The translations under genes and the position numbers were made by a program. Below the pieces are notes generated by a model, which made no database searches, had not been told where the DNA came from, and saw only the letters and a program-made list of their open reading frames with translations. A stretch of 40,889 nucleotides of DNA from Bacteroidota bacterium (GTDB lineage Bacteria; Bacteroidota; Bacteroidia; Bacteroidales; VadinHA17). Every line of letters begins with the position of its first letter. The first letter of the stretch is position 1. Where the stretch lies: assembly GCA_030706785.1 (NCBI GenBank), contig JAUZNW010000011.1, forward strand, positions 1-40,889. The letters run 5' to 3'. This document shows positions 9,275 to 19,177 of the stretch, piece by piece.

Positions 9275-11320
9275 ATGGCAAACCCTCTTTTGGAGCACTG
9301 GGATACACCATTTGAAACTCCCCCGTTTCACCTGATTGAACCGGCATATTTCAAGCCTGCAATTGAAGAAGCTATAAGATCAGCAACTGAAGAAATAAAC
9401 AGTATTGCAGAAAACAGCGAACCAGCGTCCTTTGATAACACGGTCGGTGCTCTGGAAAGATCCGCTGAACTTCTTGGACGGATAACCCTGATCCTGTATA
9501 ATCTGAACAGTGCGGACACATCGAAGGAGATCCAGGCTGCAGCACAGGATTCTGCACCCCTGCTTTCACGATTTTCAAACGATATCACCCTCAACGCCAC
9601 ACTTTTTAAAAGAATAAAAGCGGTCTGGGACCAGAGAGACTCACTAGCGTTATGTACAGAAGACAAAATGCTTCTTGAGAAAAAATATAGAAGCTTTCTG
9701 CTCGGAGGGGCTCTACTCGATGACTCAAAAAAAGCCCGGTTCAGGGAGATATCTGAAGAGCTTTCAAAGCTGACCCTGAAGTTCGAGGAAAACGTCCTTG
9801 AAGAAACAAATGCTTTTGAGCTGCAACTTACGGATAAAGACAACCTTGCTGGACTACCCCGGGATGTTGTGAATCAGGCTGCAGCTGAAGCGTCAAACAG
9901 AAAAAAGGAGGGATGGGTGTTCACCCTCAATTATCCTAGTTACATTCCCTTTATGCAGTATTCAGAAAAGAGGGAGCTCCGCGAGAAAATGTTAAAAGCA
10001 TATACTTCGCGGGCATTTCATGGCAACGAAAGAGATAACAGGTCACTTGTGGTCAGTATAGTGAATTATCGCCTTGAAATGGCAAAGATGCTCGGATTCA
10101 GGAATTTCGCCGAGATGATACTGGGGGACAGGATGGCTGACACTCCTGAGAAAGTTCAGAAATTCCTTGAAGACCTGTTCAAAGAATCACATAAGGGTGC
10201 TTTAAGGGATCTCAGGAACATTGAGGAATTTGCTTCAGGTATGGGGCATCATGAAGGAATTGAAAGATGGGACTGGGCATACTATTCGGAAAAGCTCAAG
10301 AAAGCCATGTTCAAGATAGATGATGAAGTCCTGAAACCTTATTTTTCACTCGATAAGGCCCGGGAAGCGGTATTCGTACTGGCTTCAAAGCTTTACGGGC
10401 TTAGTTTCAGGGAAAATAAAGGAATCCCGGTTTATAACGATGAAGTGCATGTATGGGAGGTATTTGATAATCATAATGAGATACTTGCAATTCTTTATCT
10501 CGATTTTCATCCAAGGAAGGGAAAAAACGGTGGAGCCTGGATGACTGCCTTCAGGGAACAAAAGATTATAAACGGACGTAGGATCATTCCTCTGATTTCG
10601 GTCGTTTCAAACTTTGCAAGACCATCCCTGGATAAGCCTTCACTGCTGACTTTCACGGAGCTTACTACTTTCCTGCATGAATTCGGGCATGCTCTTCATG
10701 GCATGCTTTCACAGTGCAGATGGGAAAGCCTTTCAGGGACCAGCGTAGCCCGTGACTTTGTGGAGTTGCCTTCCCAGATAATGGAGAACTGGGCATTTGA
10801 GCAGGAGTGGCTCGATACATGGGCAGAGCATTATGAAACTGGCGAAAAGATACCCGGTGAATATGTCCAAAGGATAAAGGAAGCTTCAGCATTCAATGAA
10901 GGGTACGCGTGCGACAGGCAACTGGGATTTGCATTCCTCGATATGGCCTGGCATAAGATTACACAGCCGGTTACCGGCAATATCGAAGAGATAGAGGCTG
11001 CAGCACTTGAAAAGACCGAACTCTTTCCGAAAATCAAAACATCAAATATGAGCTGTTCATTTACTCACCTGTTCGGAGGAGGATACGCTGCAGGCTATTA
11101 CGGGTATAAGTGGGCTGAGGTTCTCGATGCAGATGCATTCAGCCTTTTCAGAGAAAAGGGAATATTCAACAGGGAAATTGCCCGGTCATTCAGGGAAAAT
11201 ATCCTTGAGAAGGGCGGCTCCGACAAGCCGATGAACCTGTATTTAAAGTTCAGAGGCAAAGAACCTACAATGGATGCTTTCCTTGAAAGAAGCGGACTTA
11301 AATTAACCTCATCCCCATGA
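9275..11320 (+). CDS. M3 family oligopeptidase (OpdA/Dcp-like zinc metallopeptidase)
   Basis: 681 residues from the ATG at 9275. The track start at 9248 is an in-frame TTG overlapping the previous stop; I prefer the ATG because MANPLLEHWDTPFETPPFHLI is where M3 homologues begin. The zinc motif FTELTTFLHEFGHALHGMLS (HExxH) is near residue 467. The second glutamate region SQIMENWAFE follows, and the conserved YYGYKW segment near residue 608 supplies substrate-binding tyrosines. There is no signal peptide, so it is probably a cytoplasmic enzyme that degrades short peptides, for example from cleaved signal peptides. It is possibly co-transcribed with the phosphoesterase gene. Confidence 0.92.
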   Translation: MANPLLEHWDTPFETPPFHLIEPAYFKPAIEEAIRSATEEINSIAENSEPASFDNTVGALERSAELLGRITLILYNLNSADTSKEIQAAAQDSAPLLSRFSNDITLNATLFKRIKAVWDQRDSLALCTEDKMLLEKKYRSFLLGGALLDDSKKARFREISEELSKLTLKFEENVLEETNAFELQLTDKDNLAGLPRDVVNQAAAEASNRKKEGWVFTLNYPSYIPFMQYSEKRELREKMLKAYTSRAFHGNERDNRSLVVSIVNYRLEMAKMLGFRNFAEMILGDRMADTPEKVQKFLEDLFKESHKGALRDLRNIEEFASGMGHHEGIERWDWAYYSEKLKKAMFKIDDEVLKPYFSLDKAREAVFVLASKLYGLSFRENKGIPVYNDEVHVWEVFDNHNEILAILYLDFHPRKGKNGGAWMTAFREQKIINGRRIIPLISVVSNFARPSLDKPSLLTFTELTTFLHEFGHALHGMLSQCRWESLSGTSVARDFVELPSQIMENWAFEQEWLDTWAEHYETGEKIPGEYVQRIKEASAFNEGYACDRQLGFAFLDMAWHKITQPVTGNIEEIEAAALEKTELFPKIKTSNMSCSFTHLFGGGYAAGYYGYKWAEVLDADAFSLFREKGIFNREIARSFRENILEKGGSDKPMNLYLKFRGKEPTMDAFLERSGLKLTSSP

Positions 11321-11375
11321 GTCCCTTTCTCCCATTATGAGAATGGAGTGTGATGAACTGAATTTCAATAGATAA

Positions 11376-11413
11376 ACCCCTCCCACACCGGGGGAGTGGA
11401 CTGGGGAGAGGTC
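11376..11413. repeat. Intergenic GC-rich dispersed repeat, copy A
   Basis: The segment contains CCCCTCCC...CCGGGGGAG followed by ACTGGGGAGAGGTC, in an otherwise A/T-rich spacer. The part at 11388-11413 matches, with a few substitutions and one indel, the reverse complement of 35481-35507 in another intergenic region. That makes it a dispersed non-coding repeat rather than a local terminator. It lies between the M3 peptidase and the purL promoter. Confidence 0.55.
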
Positions 11414-11430
11414 CTAAACTAAACATATAT

Positions 11431-11438
11431 TATCTTTG
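11431..11438 (+). promoter_or_regulatory. Bacteroidetes-type -7 box (TATCTTTG) for purL
   Basis: TATCTTTG matches TAnnTTTG and lies 66 nt before the purL ATG, predicting a leader of about 60 nt. No PurR-type palindrome or purine riboswitch core is apparent in that A/T-rich leader. Confidence 0.6.
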
Positions 11439-11504
11439 CTGGAGCAAAATTATTTACATTAGTTTAATTTAAATCGCTATATTTCAATTCCATAACATAT
11501 TTTC

Positions 11505-14500
11505 ATGATCATCTACTTTAAAAGCAGCTCCGGAAATATCATTGCAGCAGGAACTTCAACCAAACTCCCCGGCAAAGACATCGAAAAGCTCAGGTGGCTA
11601 TTTGGTGAAGCTGAACTCCTTCAGAAAGAAACGATTGAAGGAACCTTCATCGGTCCCCGCAGGGAAATGATAACGCCATGGAGCACTAACGCGGTCGAGA
11701 TAACCCAGAATATGGGCATTACCAGCATCCAGCGGATCGAGGAGCTCTTCCCCTCAAAATCACCCTGTCCTGAATATGATCCCATGCTACAGGCTGTTTA
11801 TCAAAATCCTGACCAGTACATCTTTACCATCGAAAGAGTACCTGAAAAAGTCCTTTATATAAACGATATCAGGGAATATAATAAAAAGGAGGGTCTTGCA
11901 TTAAGCAATGAAGAGATCAGGTACCTTGAAGGGCTCTCGGCATCTATAGGACGGCCTCTCACAGACAGCGAGGTCTTTGGTTTTTCCCAGGTCAACTCCG
12001 AACATTGCCGGCATAAGATATTCAACGGCATCTTCATCATCGACGGTGAAGAGAGGGACTCAACTTTGTTCCAGCTCATAAAAAACACGACACATTCTAA
12101 CCGCAATAAAGTAGTTTCGGCATATAAAGATAATTGTGCCTTCCTACAGGGACCAGTTGCAGAACAATTTGCCCCTGGCGCCCAGGACAAGTCCGATTTC
12201 TTTACTGTAAAGAATTATGAATCTGTACTTTCCCTGAAAGCTGAGACACATAATTTCCCGACAACTGTTGAACCGTTCAACGGAGCTTCAACCGGGACAG
12301 GCGGCGAGATCAGGGACAGGATAGCAGGCGGAAAAGGGGCCTTCCCCATCGCCGGAACAGCTGTTTATATGACCTCCTACCCCAGGCCTGACGGGCCTAG
12401 ACCATGGGAAGAAGCCACCGAAGAAAGGCCCTGGCTTTACCAGACACCCGAAGATATCCTTATCAAAGCCTCAAATGGAGCCAGTGATTTCGGGAATAAA
12501 TTCGGGCAGCCACTCATCTGCGGATCACTTCTTACATTCGAACATTTTGAGGACTTGAGGCGATACGGTTATGATAAGGTCATAATGCTTGCCGGAGGCA
12601 TTGGTATAGGAAAAAAGAAAGACAGCCTTAAAAACACTCCTGAAAAGGGGGACCTGATCATTCTGCTCGGAGGTGATAACTACAGGATCGGGATGGGTGG
12701 AGGTGCTGTATCTTCAGTCGAAACCGGAAGATACGACACCTCAATAGAACTGAACGCAGTGCAGAGGGCAAATCCCGAGATGCAGAAAAGGATTTACAAT
12801 GCTATCCGCGCTATGGGAGAATCGGATATCAATCCGATCGTGTCGATCCATGACCACGGAGCCGGCGGGCATCTGAACTGCCTTTCTGAACTTGTTGAAT
12901 CTACCGGCGGGAAAATCGATATCAGCAAGCTGCCTGTTGGAGATCCTACCCTTTCGGCTAAAGAAATAATCGGAAATGAATCTCAGGAAAGGATAGGCCT
13001 GGTTATAAAGGCAGACAAGGTAGAAAAACTTAAACTGGTCGCGGAAAGGGAAAGAGCGCCGATATATATTATCGGTGAAATTACGGGCGATCACCAGTTT
13101 ACCTTCGAAAATAGCATTACAGGTGAAAAACCAATCGATATTGCAGTTGAATCACTTTTTGGCGATCCTCCCCGCACTACCATGGTCGACAGTACAGTAT
13201 CGGCTTCTTTTGGCAAGCCTGGATATTCGCAGGAAAGGATCCATGAGTATATTGAAAAAGTGTTGCAGCTCGAAGAGGTTGCATGCAAAGACTGGCTGAC
13301 TAACAAGGTCGACAGATCTGTTACCGGGCGGCTCGCTAAGCAGCAATGCGCCGGTCCATTGCAGCTACCGCTCAATAATCTAGGAGCTATCACACTTGAC
13401 TATCGCGGAAAGTCAGGCATGGCAACTTCGATCGGACATGCTCCTATAGCCGGACTAATTGATCCTGCTTCAGGATCAGTATTATCGATTGCTGAAGCCC
13501 TCACTAATATAATATGGGCACCCCTTGCTGATAAACTAAAAAGCGTCTCTCTTTCAGCCAACTGGATGTGGCCATGTAAAAATCCTGGAGAGGATGCCAG
13601 GCTTTATTCTGCCGTCCAGGCAGCCAGTAAATTTGCAATTGAGCTTGGTATAAATATTCCGACTGGGAAAGACAGCCTTTCAATGACGCAAAAATATAGT
13701 GATCAGATAGTTATATCCCCGGGTACCGTTATTATATCCGCTGCTGCAGAGGTACGTGACATCAGAAAGATCGTTGAACCTGTTGTAGTTCAGGATCCTT
13801 ATACCAGCCTGCTGTATATCGATATGAGCTGCGACAGTTTCAAAACAGGAGGAAGCTGCTTTGCCCAGATTCTCAATAAGATTGGTGGTGAAGTTCCAAC
13901 GGTCAGGAATCCTCGCTATTTCTCTTCAGTATTCAATACAATCCAGGAACTTATACACAGCGGGAAGATTCTTGCGGGCCATGATATTTCTGCAGGAGGA
14001 ATGATAACCACTCTGCTTGAAATGTGCTTTTCAAATACATCCGGCGGTCTGAGTATCAACCTGTCAGGAATGAATGATGAAGATACCGTCAGGCTGCTTT
14101 TATCACAGAATCCGGGAATTATCATACAGGTCAGGGATGTGAATGAGATCTCAGAGATCCTTCTTGAGCGGGGTATTTCGTATCTTTCAATAGGTCATCC
14201 CGTAACAGAAAGATCTATCCGGGTAATGAACCGCCAGGCAGTCCTCGAGTTCAATATTGACCGACTAAGGGATAAATGGTTTTACACCTCGTACCTTCAT
14301 GACCGCCGCCAGAGCGGACCGGAACTGGCATTTGAAAGATATCAGAATTATAAGAACCATTCAATCCATATTGAGACCGGTAGCTTTGACGGTAAATTCA
14401 AATCGCTGGGAATTTCACCTGACAGACGAAAGAAGTCAGGCATCAGGGCTGCAATAATCCGTGAAAAGGGGGTCAATGGCGACAGGGAGATGGCTTATGC

Positions 14501-15206
14501 CCTATGGCTGGCAGGCTTCGACGTGAAAGATGTACATATGACTGACCTTATCTCAGGCCGGGAAACGCTGGAGGATTTAAATATGATAGTATTTGTGGGA
14601 GGCTTCTCCAACTCTGATGTCCTTGGTTCTGCAAAGGGCTGGGCAGGAGCATTCACCTACAATGAAAAAGCCAGGACCGCACTTGAAAAATTCTATAAAA
14701 GAAGTGATACGCTTTCTCTGGGCGTTTGCAATGGGTGTCAGCTCATGGCTGAGCTTGGCCTGATCTATCCTGATCACGAAAAAGGGCCTAAATTATTGCA
14801 CAACAAATCAAACAAGTTCGAGTCAGGATTTTTAGGTGTGAGGATACCTCAGAACAATTCGGTAATGTTCGGGAATATGTCGGGCATGGAGCTCGGTATA
14901 TGGGTAGCTCATGGGGAAGGCCGGTTCAGCCTGCCCTACCCTGAAAACAAATACAATGTTGTACTTAAATACTCAAAAAGCACTTATCCGGCAAACCCGA
15001 ACGGGTCGGATTATGCCATATCGGGCCTGTGCTCGATTGATGGCCGTCACCTTGCAATGATGCCGCACATTGAAAGGGCCTTTTTCCCGTGGCAGTGCGG
15101 CTATTATCCGGCTGAAATGAAAAAAGATGACATAACCCCCTGGATGAAGGCTTTTGTGAACGCACGTAAATGGATTTCCAAGAAGATTAACGGGTCATCG
15201 GTGTGA
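11505..15206 (+). CDS. purL: Phosphoribosylformylglycinamidine synthase, large single-chain form
   Basis: 1233 residues, the size of the single-chain FGAM synthase rather than the split PurSQL form. It converts FGAR, ATP and glutamine to FGAM in purine biosynthesis. An N-terminal PurS-like domain is followed by the synthase with NSEHCRHKIF, AETHNFPTTVEPFNGASTG and a second pseudo-repeat half (PTGKDSLSMTQKY). The C-terminal glutaminase (from ~residue 985) has its nucleophile in LGVCNGCQLMAELG near residue 1074 and the His/Glu pair in PHIERAFFPWQ near residue 1188. It has its own promoter. The last 20 bases overlap the end of a convergent lipoprotein gene. Confidence 0.96.
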   Translation: MIIYFKSSSGNIIAAGTSTKLPGKDIEKLRWLFGEAELLQKETIEGTFIGPRREMITPWSTNAVEITQNMGITSIQRIEELFPSKSPCPEYDPMLQAVYQNPDQYIFTIERVPEKVLYINDIREYNKKEGLALSNEEIRYLEGLSASIGRPLTDSEVFGFSQVNSEHCRHKIFNGIFIIDGEERDSTLFQLIKNTTHSNRNKVVSAYKDNCAFLQGPVAEQFAPGAQDKSDFFTVKNYESVLSLKAETHNFPTTVEPFNGASTGTGGEIRDRIAGGKGAFPIAGTAVYMTSYPRPDGPRPWEEATEERPWLYQTPEDILIKASNGASDFGNKFGQPLICGSLLTFEHFEDLRRYGYDKVIMLAGGIGIGKKKDSLKNTPEKGDLIILLGGDNYRIGMGGGAVSSVETGRYDTSIELNAVQRANPEMQKRIYNAIRAMGESDINPIVSIHDHGAGGHLNCLSELVESTGGKIDISKLPVGDPTLSAKEIIGNESQERIGLVIKADKVEKLKLVAERERAPIYIIGEITGDHQFTFENSITGEKPIDIAVESLFGDPPRTTMVDSTVSASFGKPGYSQERIHEYIEKVLQLEEVACKDWLTNKVDRSVTGRLAKQQCAGPLQLPLNNLGAITLDYRGKSGMATSIGHAPIAGLIDPASGSVLSIAEALTNIIWAPLADKLKSVSLSANWMWPCKNPGEDARLYSAVQAASKFAIELGINIPTGKDSLSMTQKYSDQIVISPGTVIISAAAEVRDIRKIVEPVVVQDPYTSLLYIDMSCDSFKTGGSCFAQILNKIGGEVPTVRNPRYFSSVFNTIQELIHSGKILAGHDISAGGMITTLLEMCFSNTSGGLSINLSGMNDEDTVRLLLSQNPGIIIQVRDVNEISEILLERGISYLSIGHPVTERSIRVMNRQAVLEFNIDRLRDKWFYTSYLHDRRQSGPELAFERYQNYKNHSIHIETGSFDGKFKSLGISPDRRKKSGIRAAIIREKGVNGDREMAYALWLAGFDVKDVHMTDLISGRETLEDLNMIVFVGGFSNSDVLGSAKGWAGAFTYNEKARTALEKFYKRSDTLSLGVCNGCQLMAELGLIYPDHEKGPKLLHNKSNKFESGFLGVRIPQNNSVMFGNMSGMELGIWVAHGEGRFSLPYPENKYNVVLKYSKSTYPANPNGSDYAISGLCSIDGRHLAMMPHIERAFFPWQCGYYPAEMKKDDITPWMKAFVNARKWISKKINGSSV

Positions 15207-15723
15207 GCATGAGCGACATCAGTTTGGTGTTGTCGGGATTCCCGGACCCGTTTTCCCTTGCTTCCTTCGAAAGGACCTTTTCGCTTATCACCTGGATACG
15301 GTACTCACCTGGATCTGAAATATAGAATGATCCCATATATGAATCCGTCTGGTAATAAGGATAAGAAACGTCCTTTGAATTGAGAACAACCCTGTCCGGT
15401 TCCGGAGTAACTTCCAGAAGATTATCAAGAAGGGCTATCTTGACTGAATTTATGTAGCTCAGATTGGTTGTATCTTTTGTCGCACTCGAGAGCCATACCT
15501 TGAACCGGCCCGGCTTCGAAACTACTACGTCCCATTCTGCAGTATTACTCGAGGGATTAATCAGATCACTGTAACAGGTTGCTTTATCCATCTTCAGAGC
15601 AAACGAACCATCAGGAGCCTGTAAAACAGCATTGCCTGATGCGCTCTCGTTTGATGCCTTATGCCCGCATGACCACAGCAACAGAAAACCCATCCCAATT
15701 ATGGTGAATATTGACTTCCTCAT
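15187..15723 (-). CDS. Hypothetical lipoprotein
   Basis: 178 residues with signal sequence MRKSIFTIIGMGFLLLWSC; Cys19 is a good lipidation site. The mature part is predicted mostly beta, with WDVVVSKPGRFKVWLSSATKD and DSYMGSFYISDPGEYRIQV. This resembles carbohydrate-binding or jelly-roll modules seen in Bacteroidota surface proteins, but I do not recognise a named family. Its last 20 bases overlap the end of purL on the opposite strand, leaving no room for a terminator between the convergent genes. A possible promoter box is about 110 nt upstream. Confidence 0.75.
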   Translation of the reverse strand: MRKSIFTIIGMGFLLLWSCGHKASNESASGNAVLQAPDGSFALKMDKATCYSDLINPSSNTAEWDVVVSKPGRFKVWLSSATKDTTNLSYINSVKIALLDNLLEVTPEPDRVVLNSKDVSYPYYQTDSYMGSFYISDPGEYRIQVISEKVLSKEARENGSGNPDNTKLMSLMLTPMTR

Positions 15724-15833
15724 CTTACTACTCTCCTAATATTAGACTATCCAAATTGACAACGCATTAAATTCATAACGGCATATTAACAAACAGAGTA
15801 TTTAATAAGTTTGCTAAAAAACAAAAAAAATAC

Positions 15834-15841
15834 CAAAGTTA
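15834..15841 (-). promoter_or_regulatory. Possible -7 box (TAACTTTG) for the 15187-15723 lipoprotein gene
   Basis: On the minus strand TAACTTTG matches TAnnTTTG. It lies 110 nt upstream of the lipoprotein ATG and downstream of the hdr-like operon, so the lipoprotein can be transcribed independently. No clear -33 element was identified. Confidence 0.4.
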
Positions 15842-15905
15842 TGCCAACTGGAAAATTAGTTATTAACAAAATGAAGCAAATAAGATTCTTATTAAGAATT
15901 CAGTA

Positions 15906-17813
15906 TTAGAATATCCCGGCTGATTCCCTGACAGGTATTTCACCATGCTTTACCTTTCCTGATGTGAATGGGACTGCTATTGCTTCTGCAACGATTTCTG
16001 AAATATCTGATATTCTGGTTTTTGTGGCCGGTGTAAGCGTCTTCTTGCACAACGGGCAGACAGTAATTATACAATCAGGCTCGCATTTCGCCAGCTCCCT
16101 TGTGACATTGACCGCAATCTTTCTTCTGTCAGCACTGCTTATTTTAATATTTCCCAGGCTTCCTCCGCAACACATAGAATTTTCATCATCAAACTCAGTA
16201 GGTTCAAGCCTGGCAACATGCTTTATTACCTCTTTAGGTTCATCATAAACTCCTGAATTCCTTCCAAGTTCACATGACGTATGATAGGTGACCTTTTTAT
16301 TCAGGAAATTCATTTTGACTGAACCCGTCTCAATCAGGTTCCAGATGAATTGTGAATGGTGCAGTACTTCTACATCGAGATAATAGCTCTCCCGGAACAC
16401 CTTGTAACAGATGGGGCATGAAGTGACGAGGGTATGTGCACCGGATTTCCAGATCACCTGCGAATTATAATTGATAAGCTCCCTCGCTTCCTTATCCTGT
16501 CCGGCCAGCATCAAAGGACGGCCGCAGCATACGCCTCCATTTTCATCCATGAACGACCATTTAAGTCCTGATGCGTTCATAATATTTACCATCGACCTCT
16601 TTATTGAAGGGGTAATATGGGTCATGCAGCCCGCAAAATAAAGGACATCAGCGCTTTGTGAATTAGTTACAGGAAGAAAGTCGAATGGATTACTATAGTT
16701 CTGCCTGGCAGACTGAACTATCTGCCTGTTGCGGAGATATCCCTTCCAGGTATTTGTGTAATTAATATCAGATTCTCCCTTTCTCCTCTGGATCATCCTG
16801 ATCTTTGTGAGTTCTATGCCAACAGGACATTTCAGGTCACACCTGCCGCAAAGCAGGCAGTTATGAGCTATTTCTCCGGTTTCATCCCCATTCCTTATCG
16901 CTTTCATCAGGTAAGCTGACTGGATATGATTTATCCCGGCTGAAAAATTCAGCTGACATTGATCTATACAGATCCCGCATGATGAGCATGAATGCACCTC
17001 CACTTCCGAAAAAGTCCCTGCTTTGTCGCCAGTTTTTATACCTGAATTTCTCATAAAAATGAGGAACAGTTCCACAGGGATGTGGAAATATCTTGTCAGG
17101 GGAAGCATGAAGAAGAAAGTTCCAAGTGACAGTGAATAGAGCCACCAGAACGGGTATGCCACCTCGCGGGCAGGTAAAAATGAAGCAAGGAGTGATCCGA
17201 GGGTCCCTGTAAGAAAGCTTCCTGTCCCGTAAGCTCCGCTTGTGAGGCTTTCTGCAAGAAGACGGCTTGGGAAAACCAGCCAAAGCGCTGTCATTGCTAT
17301 CTTATCCTTAACCTTCAGGTGTGTTGTCTTCTTCATCCCTACAACCTTGGGAGTGAACCGTTTTATTATTGCAAGGATAAGTCCTGAAAGAATAAAGGCC
17401 AGAATAAGGTCCATCATGAAGGAGTATGCTACCTCAGAAAATGTCTTCCCGTAATCGGGATTGAAGAATTTAAAGAAGATCGCCTTGTAGGGTGCATTAA
17501 GATGCCTTTCTCCGAAAATATCCGCTTCAAGTGTCCCGAACAGAATGAGCAGAAACCACCCGAAAGCCAGGCTCATGTGCATGTATCCAAGGCGCGGTTT
17601 TGTTTTCAGGATCTTACGGTGAATCAGGCTTTCGAGAAATATCTCTTTAAGGCTCTGTCCAAATGCCCTCCCGAAAAAGCCCCTCTGAAGCCTGAGCTTG
17701 TCAGGTCTTGAAAGTTCCCTGAACCAGATAATGCTCCTTGTTACAGCATAGATCAGTATGAAGTAAAGACCCAGGTTAAATGGTATGACAAACGGATCAA
17801 ATTGCATATCCAT
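15906..17813 (-). CDS. NarI-like cytochrome b / HdrD-like iron-sulfur fusion (DsrMK/QmoC-like quinone module)
   Basis: 635 residues. Residues 1-255 form about five membrane helices of NarI/DsrM type; His79 and His244 lie in or next to helices and are plausible haem b ligands. Residues 276-286 and 319-329 are two CxxCxxCxxxC [4Fe-4S] motifs. Residues 390-600 carry two complete CCG motifs, C396-X32-CC429/430-X35-C466xxC469 and C514-X33-CC548/549-X36-C586xxC589, as in HdrD/DsrK catalytic subunits with noncubane clusters. In DsrMK and HdrDE these two parts are separate subunits or differently joined. The protein should exchange electrons between menaquinone and a thiol/disulfide reaction in the cytoplasm. 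It overlaps hdrC2 by 17 nt and is the last gene of the operon. Confidence 0.85.
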   Translation of the reverse strand: MDMQFDPFVIPFNLGLYFILIYAVTRSIIWFRELSRPDKLRLQRGFFGRAFGQSLKEIFLESLIHRKILKTKPRLGYMHMSLAFGWFLLILFGTLEADIFGERHLNAPYKAIFFKFFNPDYGKTFSEVAYSFMMDLILAFILSGLILAIIKRFTPKVVGMKKTTHLKVKDKIAMTALWLVFPSRLLAESLTSGAYGTGSFLTGTLGSLLASFLPAREVAYPFWWLYSLSLGTFFFMLPLTRYFHIPVELFLIFMRNSGIKTGDKAGTFSEVEVHSCSSCGICIDQCQLNFSAGINHIQSAYLMKAIRNGDETGEIAHNCLLCGRCDLKCPVGIELTKIRMIQRRKGESDINYTNTWKGYLRNRQIVQSARQNYSNPFDFLPVTNSQSADVLYFAGCMTHITPSIKRSMVNIMNASGLKWSFMDENGGVCCGRPLMLAGQDKEARELINYNSQVIWKSGAHTLVTSCPICYKVFRESYYLDVEVLHHSQFIWNLIETGSVKMNFLNKKVTYHTSCELGRNSGVYDEPKEVIKHVARLEPTEFDDENSMCCGGSLGNIKISSADRRKIAVNVTRELAKCEPDCIITVCPLCKKTLTPATKTRISDISEIVAEAIAVPFTSGKVKHGEIPVRESAGIF

Positions 17814-18141
17814 TCATTTTTTGAAACATTTGCTTTGCCAGGAATACGACATTCCTTGTATTTACTCCCCGGGGGCAGACAAGAGAGCATTTCCCGCAAA
17901 GCATGCATTTTTTAAGCTCGTTCCATGGCTTCTCATTCTCCCCCCTGTGAATGAGAATATTAATCTCCCTGAGACTGAACTGTGTGTAATTACCGGCAGT
18001 GCAGGTCGCGGTACATCCTCCACAGGCAATGCAGAGCTTAAAGCTTGGTTCCTTCTCGCGAATGTAATCAGCCAGGCTTCTGTCGTTTGCTTCCCAATCG
18101 ATATACCTTACCTTTGATATTGAAAATCCGAATTTATCCAT
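17797..18141 (-). CDS. HdrC-like 4Fe-4S dicluster protein, second copy (hdrC2)
   Basis: 114 residues, a small soluble two-cluster ferredoxin. The cluster ligands are C37-C40-C43-C47 (CIACGGCTATC) and C79-C82-C85-C89 (CMLCGKCSLVCP). The proline normally after the fourth Cys is missing in the first motif. Between them is SLREINILIHRGE, the typical HdrC spacer that contacts the catalytic HdrB/D subunit. It starts 1 nt after hdrA and overlaps the membrane fusion by 17 nt. It probably wires HdrA to the HdrD-like half of the membrane protein. Confidence 0.88.
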   Translation of the reverse strand: MDKFGFSISKVRYIDWEANDRSLADYIREKEPSFKLCIACGGCTATCTAGNYTQFSLREINILIHRGENEKPWNELKKCMLCGKCSLVCPRGVNTRNVVFLAKQMFQKMNGYAI

Positions 18142-18142
18142 C

Positions 18143-19171
18143 TCAGGAAGTCCTAATTCTCAAATAATTTATCACCTCTGTTGCTGCCGCCCGGGCATGC
18201 GATATTGTTTCTGTAATGTTCATGGGAGCAGTGCAGGTTCCGGCATAAAATACTCCTTTCAGATTGCTGCGATTATTTGCGTAATGATGATCAGAAGGTG
18301 CAAAGAACTTGTTTTCACCTCGCACCAGACCTGCCAAGCCGGCAATTTTACTTCCCCCTTCCGACATCTCCATCCCGGCCATCAGCACAAGCATGTCAAG
18401 TTCAATTTTTAGTGGTCTGCCTGCAAGAGTATCCTCCACTTTCACAACAAGTCTGCCATCAATCTTTTCGCTAGCTTCCGAGACTTTACCCCTGATAAAG
18501 TTGATGTTCCACTTTTCCTGCGCTTCCCTGTACAATTCTTCATAATGGGCCCCTCCCATTCTCATATCCATATAAAAGCAAAATACTTTTGATTGGGGAA
18601 GCTCTTCCCTGACCTCAATTGCCTGCTTTACTGCAGTCACACAACATAATTTGGAACAATAAATATTGCCCGCCTTCTCATCTCTTGATCCAACACAGTG
18701 TACAAAACCAATTGTTTTGGGTTCTTTCCCGTCAGAGCGTCGTATTTTACCATTTCTAAACATTCCCTCAAGGTCAGCTGATGTGATTACATTGTCGTAA
18801 ATACCATAACCGTATTCCTCTTTCCTTTCACATTTGAAAAGATCAAATCCTGTGGCAAGAACTACAGCATCACATTTTATCTCTTTACCATCGTGTGTGA
18901 GAAGTGAAAAGCCATTCTTGGTCTTTTTGAATTCTTCAATGTAGGTCCCTGTATGAATGCTGATCTTTTTCAGCATCAACTTCTTTTCGAGATAGTCCAG
19001 GACTTCAGAGCTATTTCTCCTGTCGGGAAAAAGCTTGTACCAGTCATTCAGGTGTCCTCCGGTCCTGTTTTCCTTTTCCACTACACTGACAGAGAAACCT
19101 GTTTCTGAGAGCTGACCGGCAACCTCTATCCCGGCTGGACCACCGCCTATTACAACTATATGTTTGTCCAT
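18143..19171 (-). CDS. HdrA-like FAD-dependent oxidoreductase (short form)
   Basis: 342 residues. The N-terminal Rossmann motif is VVIGGGPAGIEVAGQLSETG. A cysteine group C159...C172-x3-C176-C177 (HCVGSRDEKAG, YCSKLCC) is typical of HdrA/QmoA. The C-terminal FAD segment is FYAGTCTAPMNITETISHARAAA. It lacks the extra N-terminal and ferredoxin domains of methanogen HdrA and is close in size to HdrA of sulfur-oxidising sHdr complexes and to QmoA. It is expected to be the flavin hub between the two HdrC/HdrB arms. Genes flank it by 6 nt (hdrB) and 1 nt (hdrC2). Confidence 0.87.
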   Translation of the reverse strand: MDKHIVVIGGGPAGIEVAGQLSETGFSVSVVEKENRTGGHLNDWYKLFPDRRNSSEVLDYLEKKLMLKKISIHTGTYIEEFKKTKNGFSLLTHDGKEIKCDAVVLATGFDLFKCERKEEYGYGIYDNVITSADLEGMFRNGKIRRSDGKEPKTIGFVHCVGSRDEKAGNIYCSKLCCVTAVKQAIEVREELPQSKVFCFYMDMRMGGAHYEELYREAQEKWNINFIRGKVSEASEKIDGRLVVKVEDTLAGRPLKIELDMLVLMAGMEMSEGGSKIAGLAGLVRGENKFFAPSDHHYANNRSNLKGVFYAGTCTAPMNITETISHARAAATEVINYLRIRTS

Positions 19172-19177
19172 TAATAA

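Noticed and set aside
9328-9843. 171-aa minus-strand ORF opposite the M3 peptidase
   Set aside because: It is Ser-rich antisense of a well-supported gene with no family features.
15850-15870. Third Rex-like site near AGTTATTAACAAAA
   Set aside because: Only one half-site (TTAACAA) is present; the other half matches poorly.
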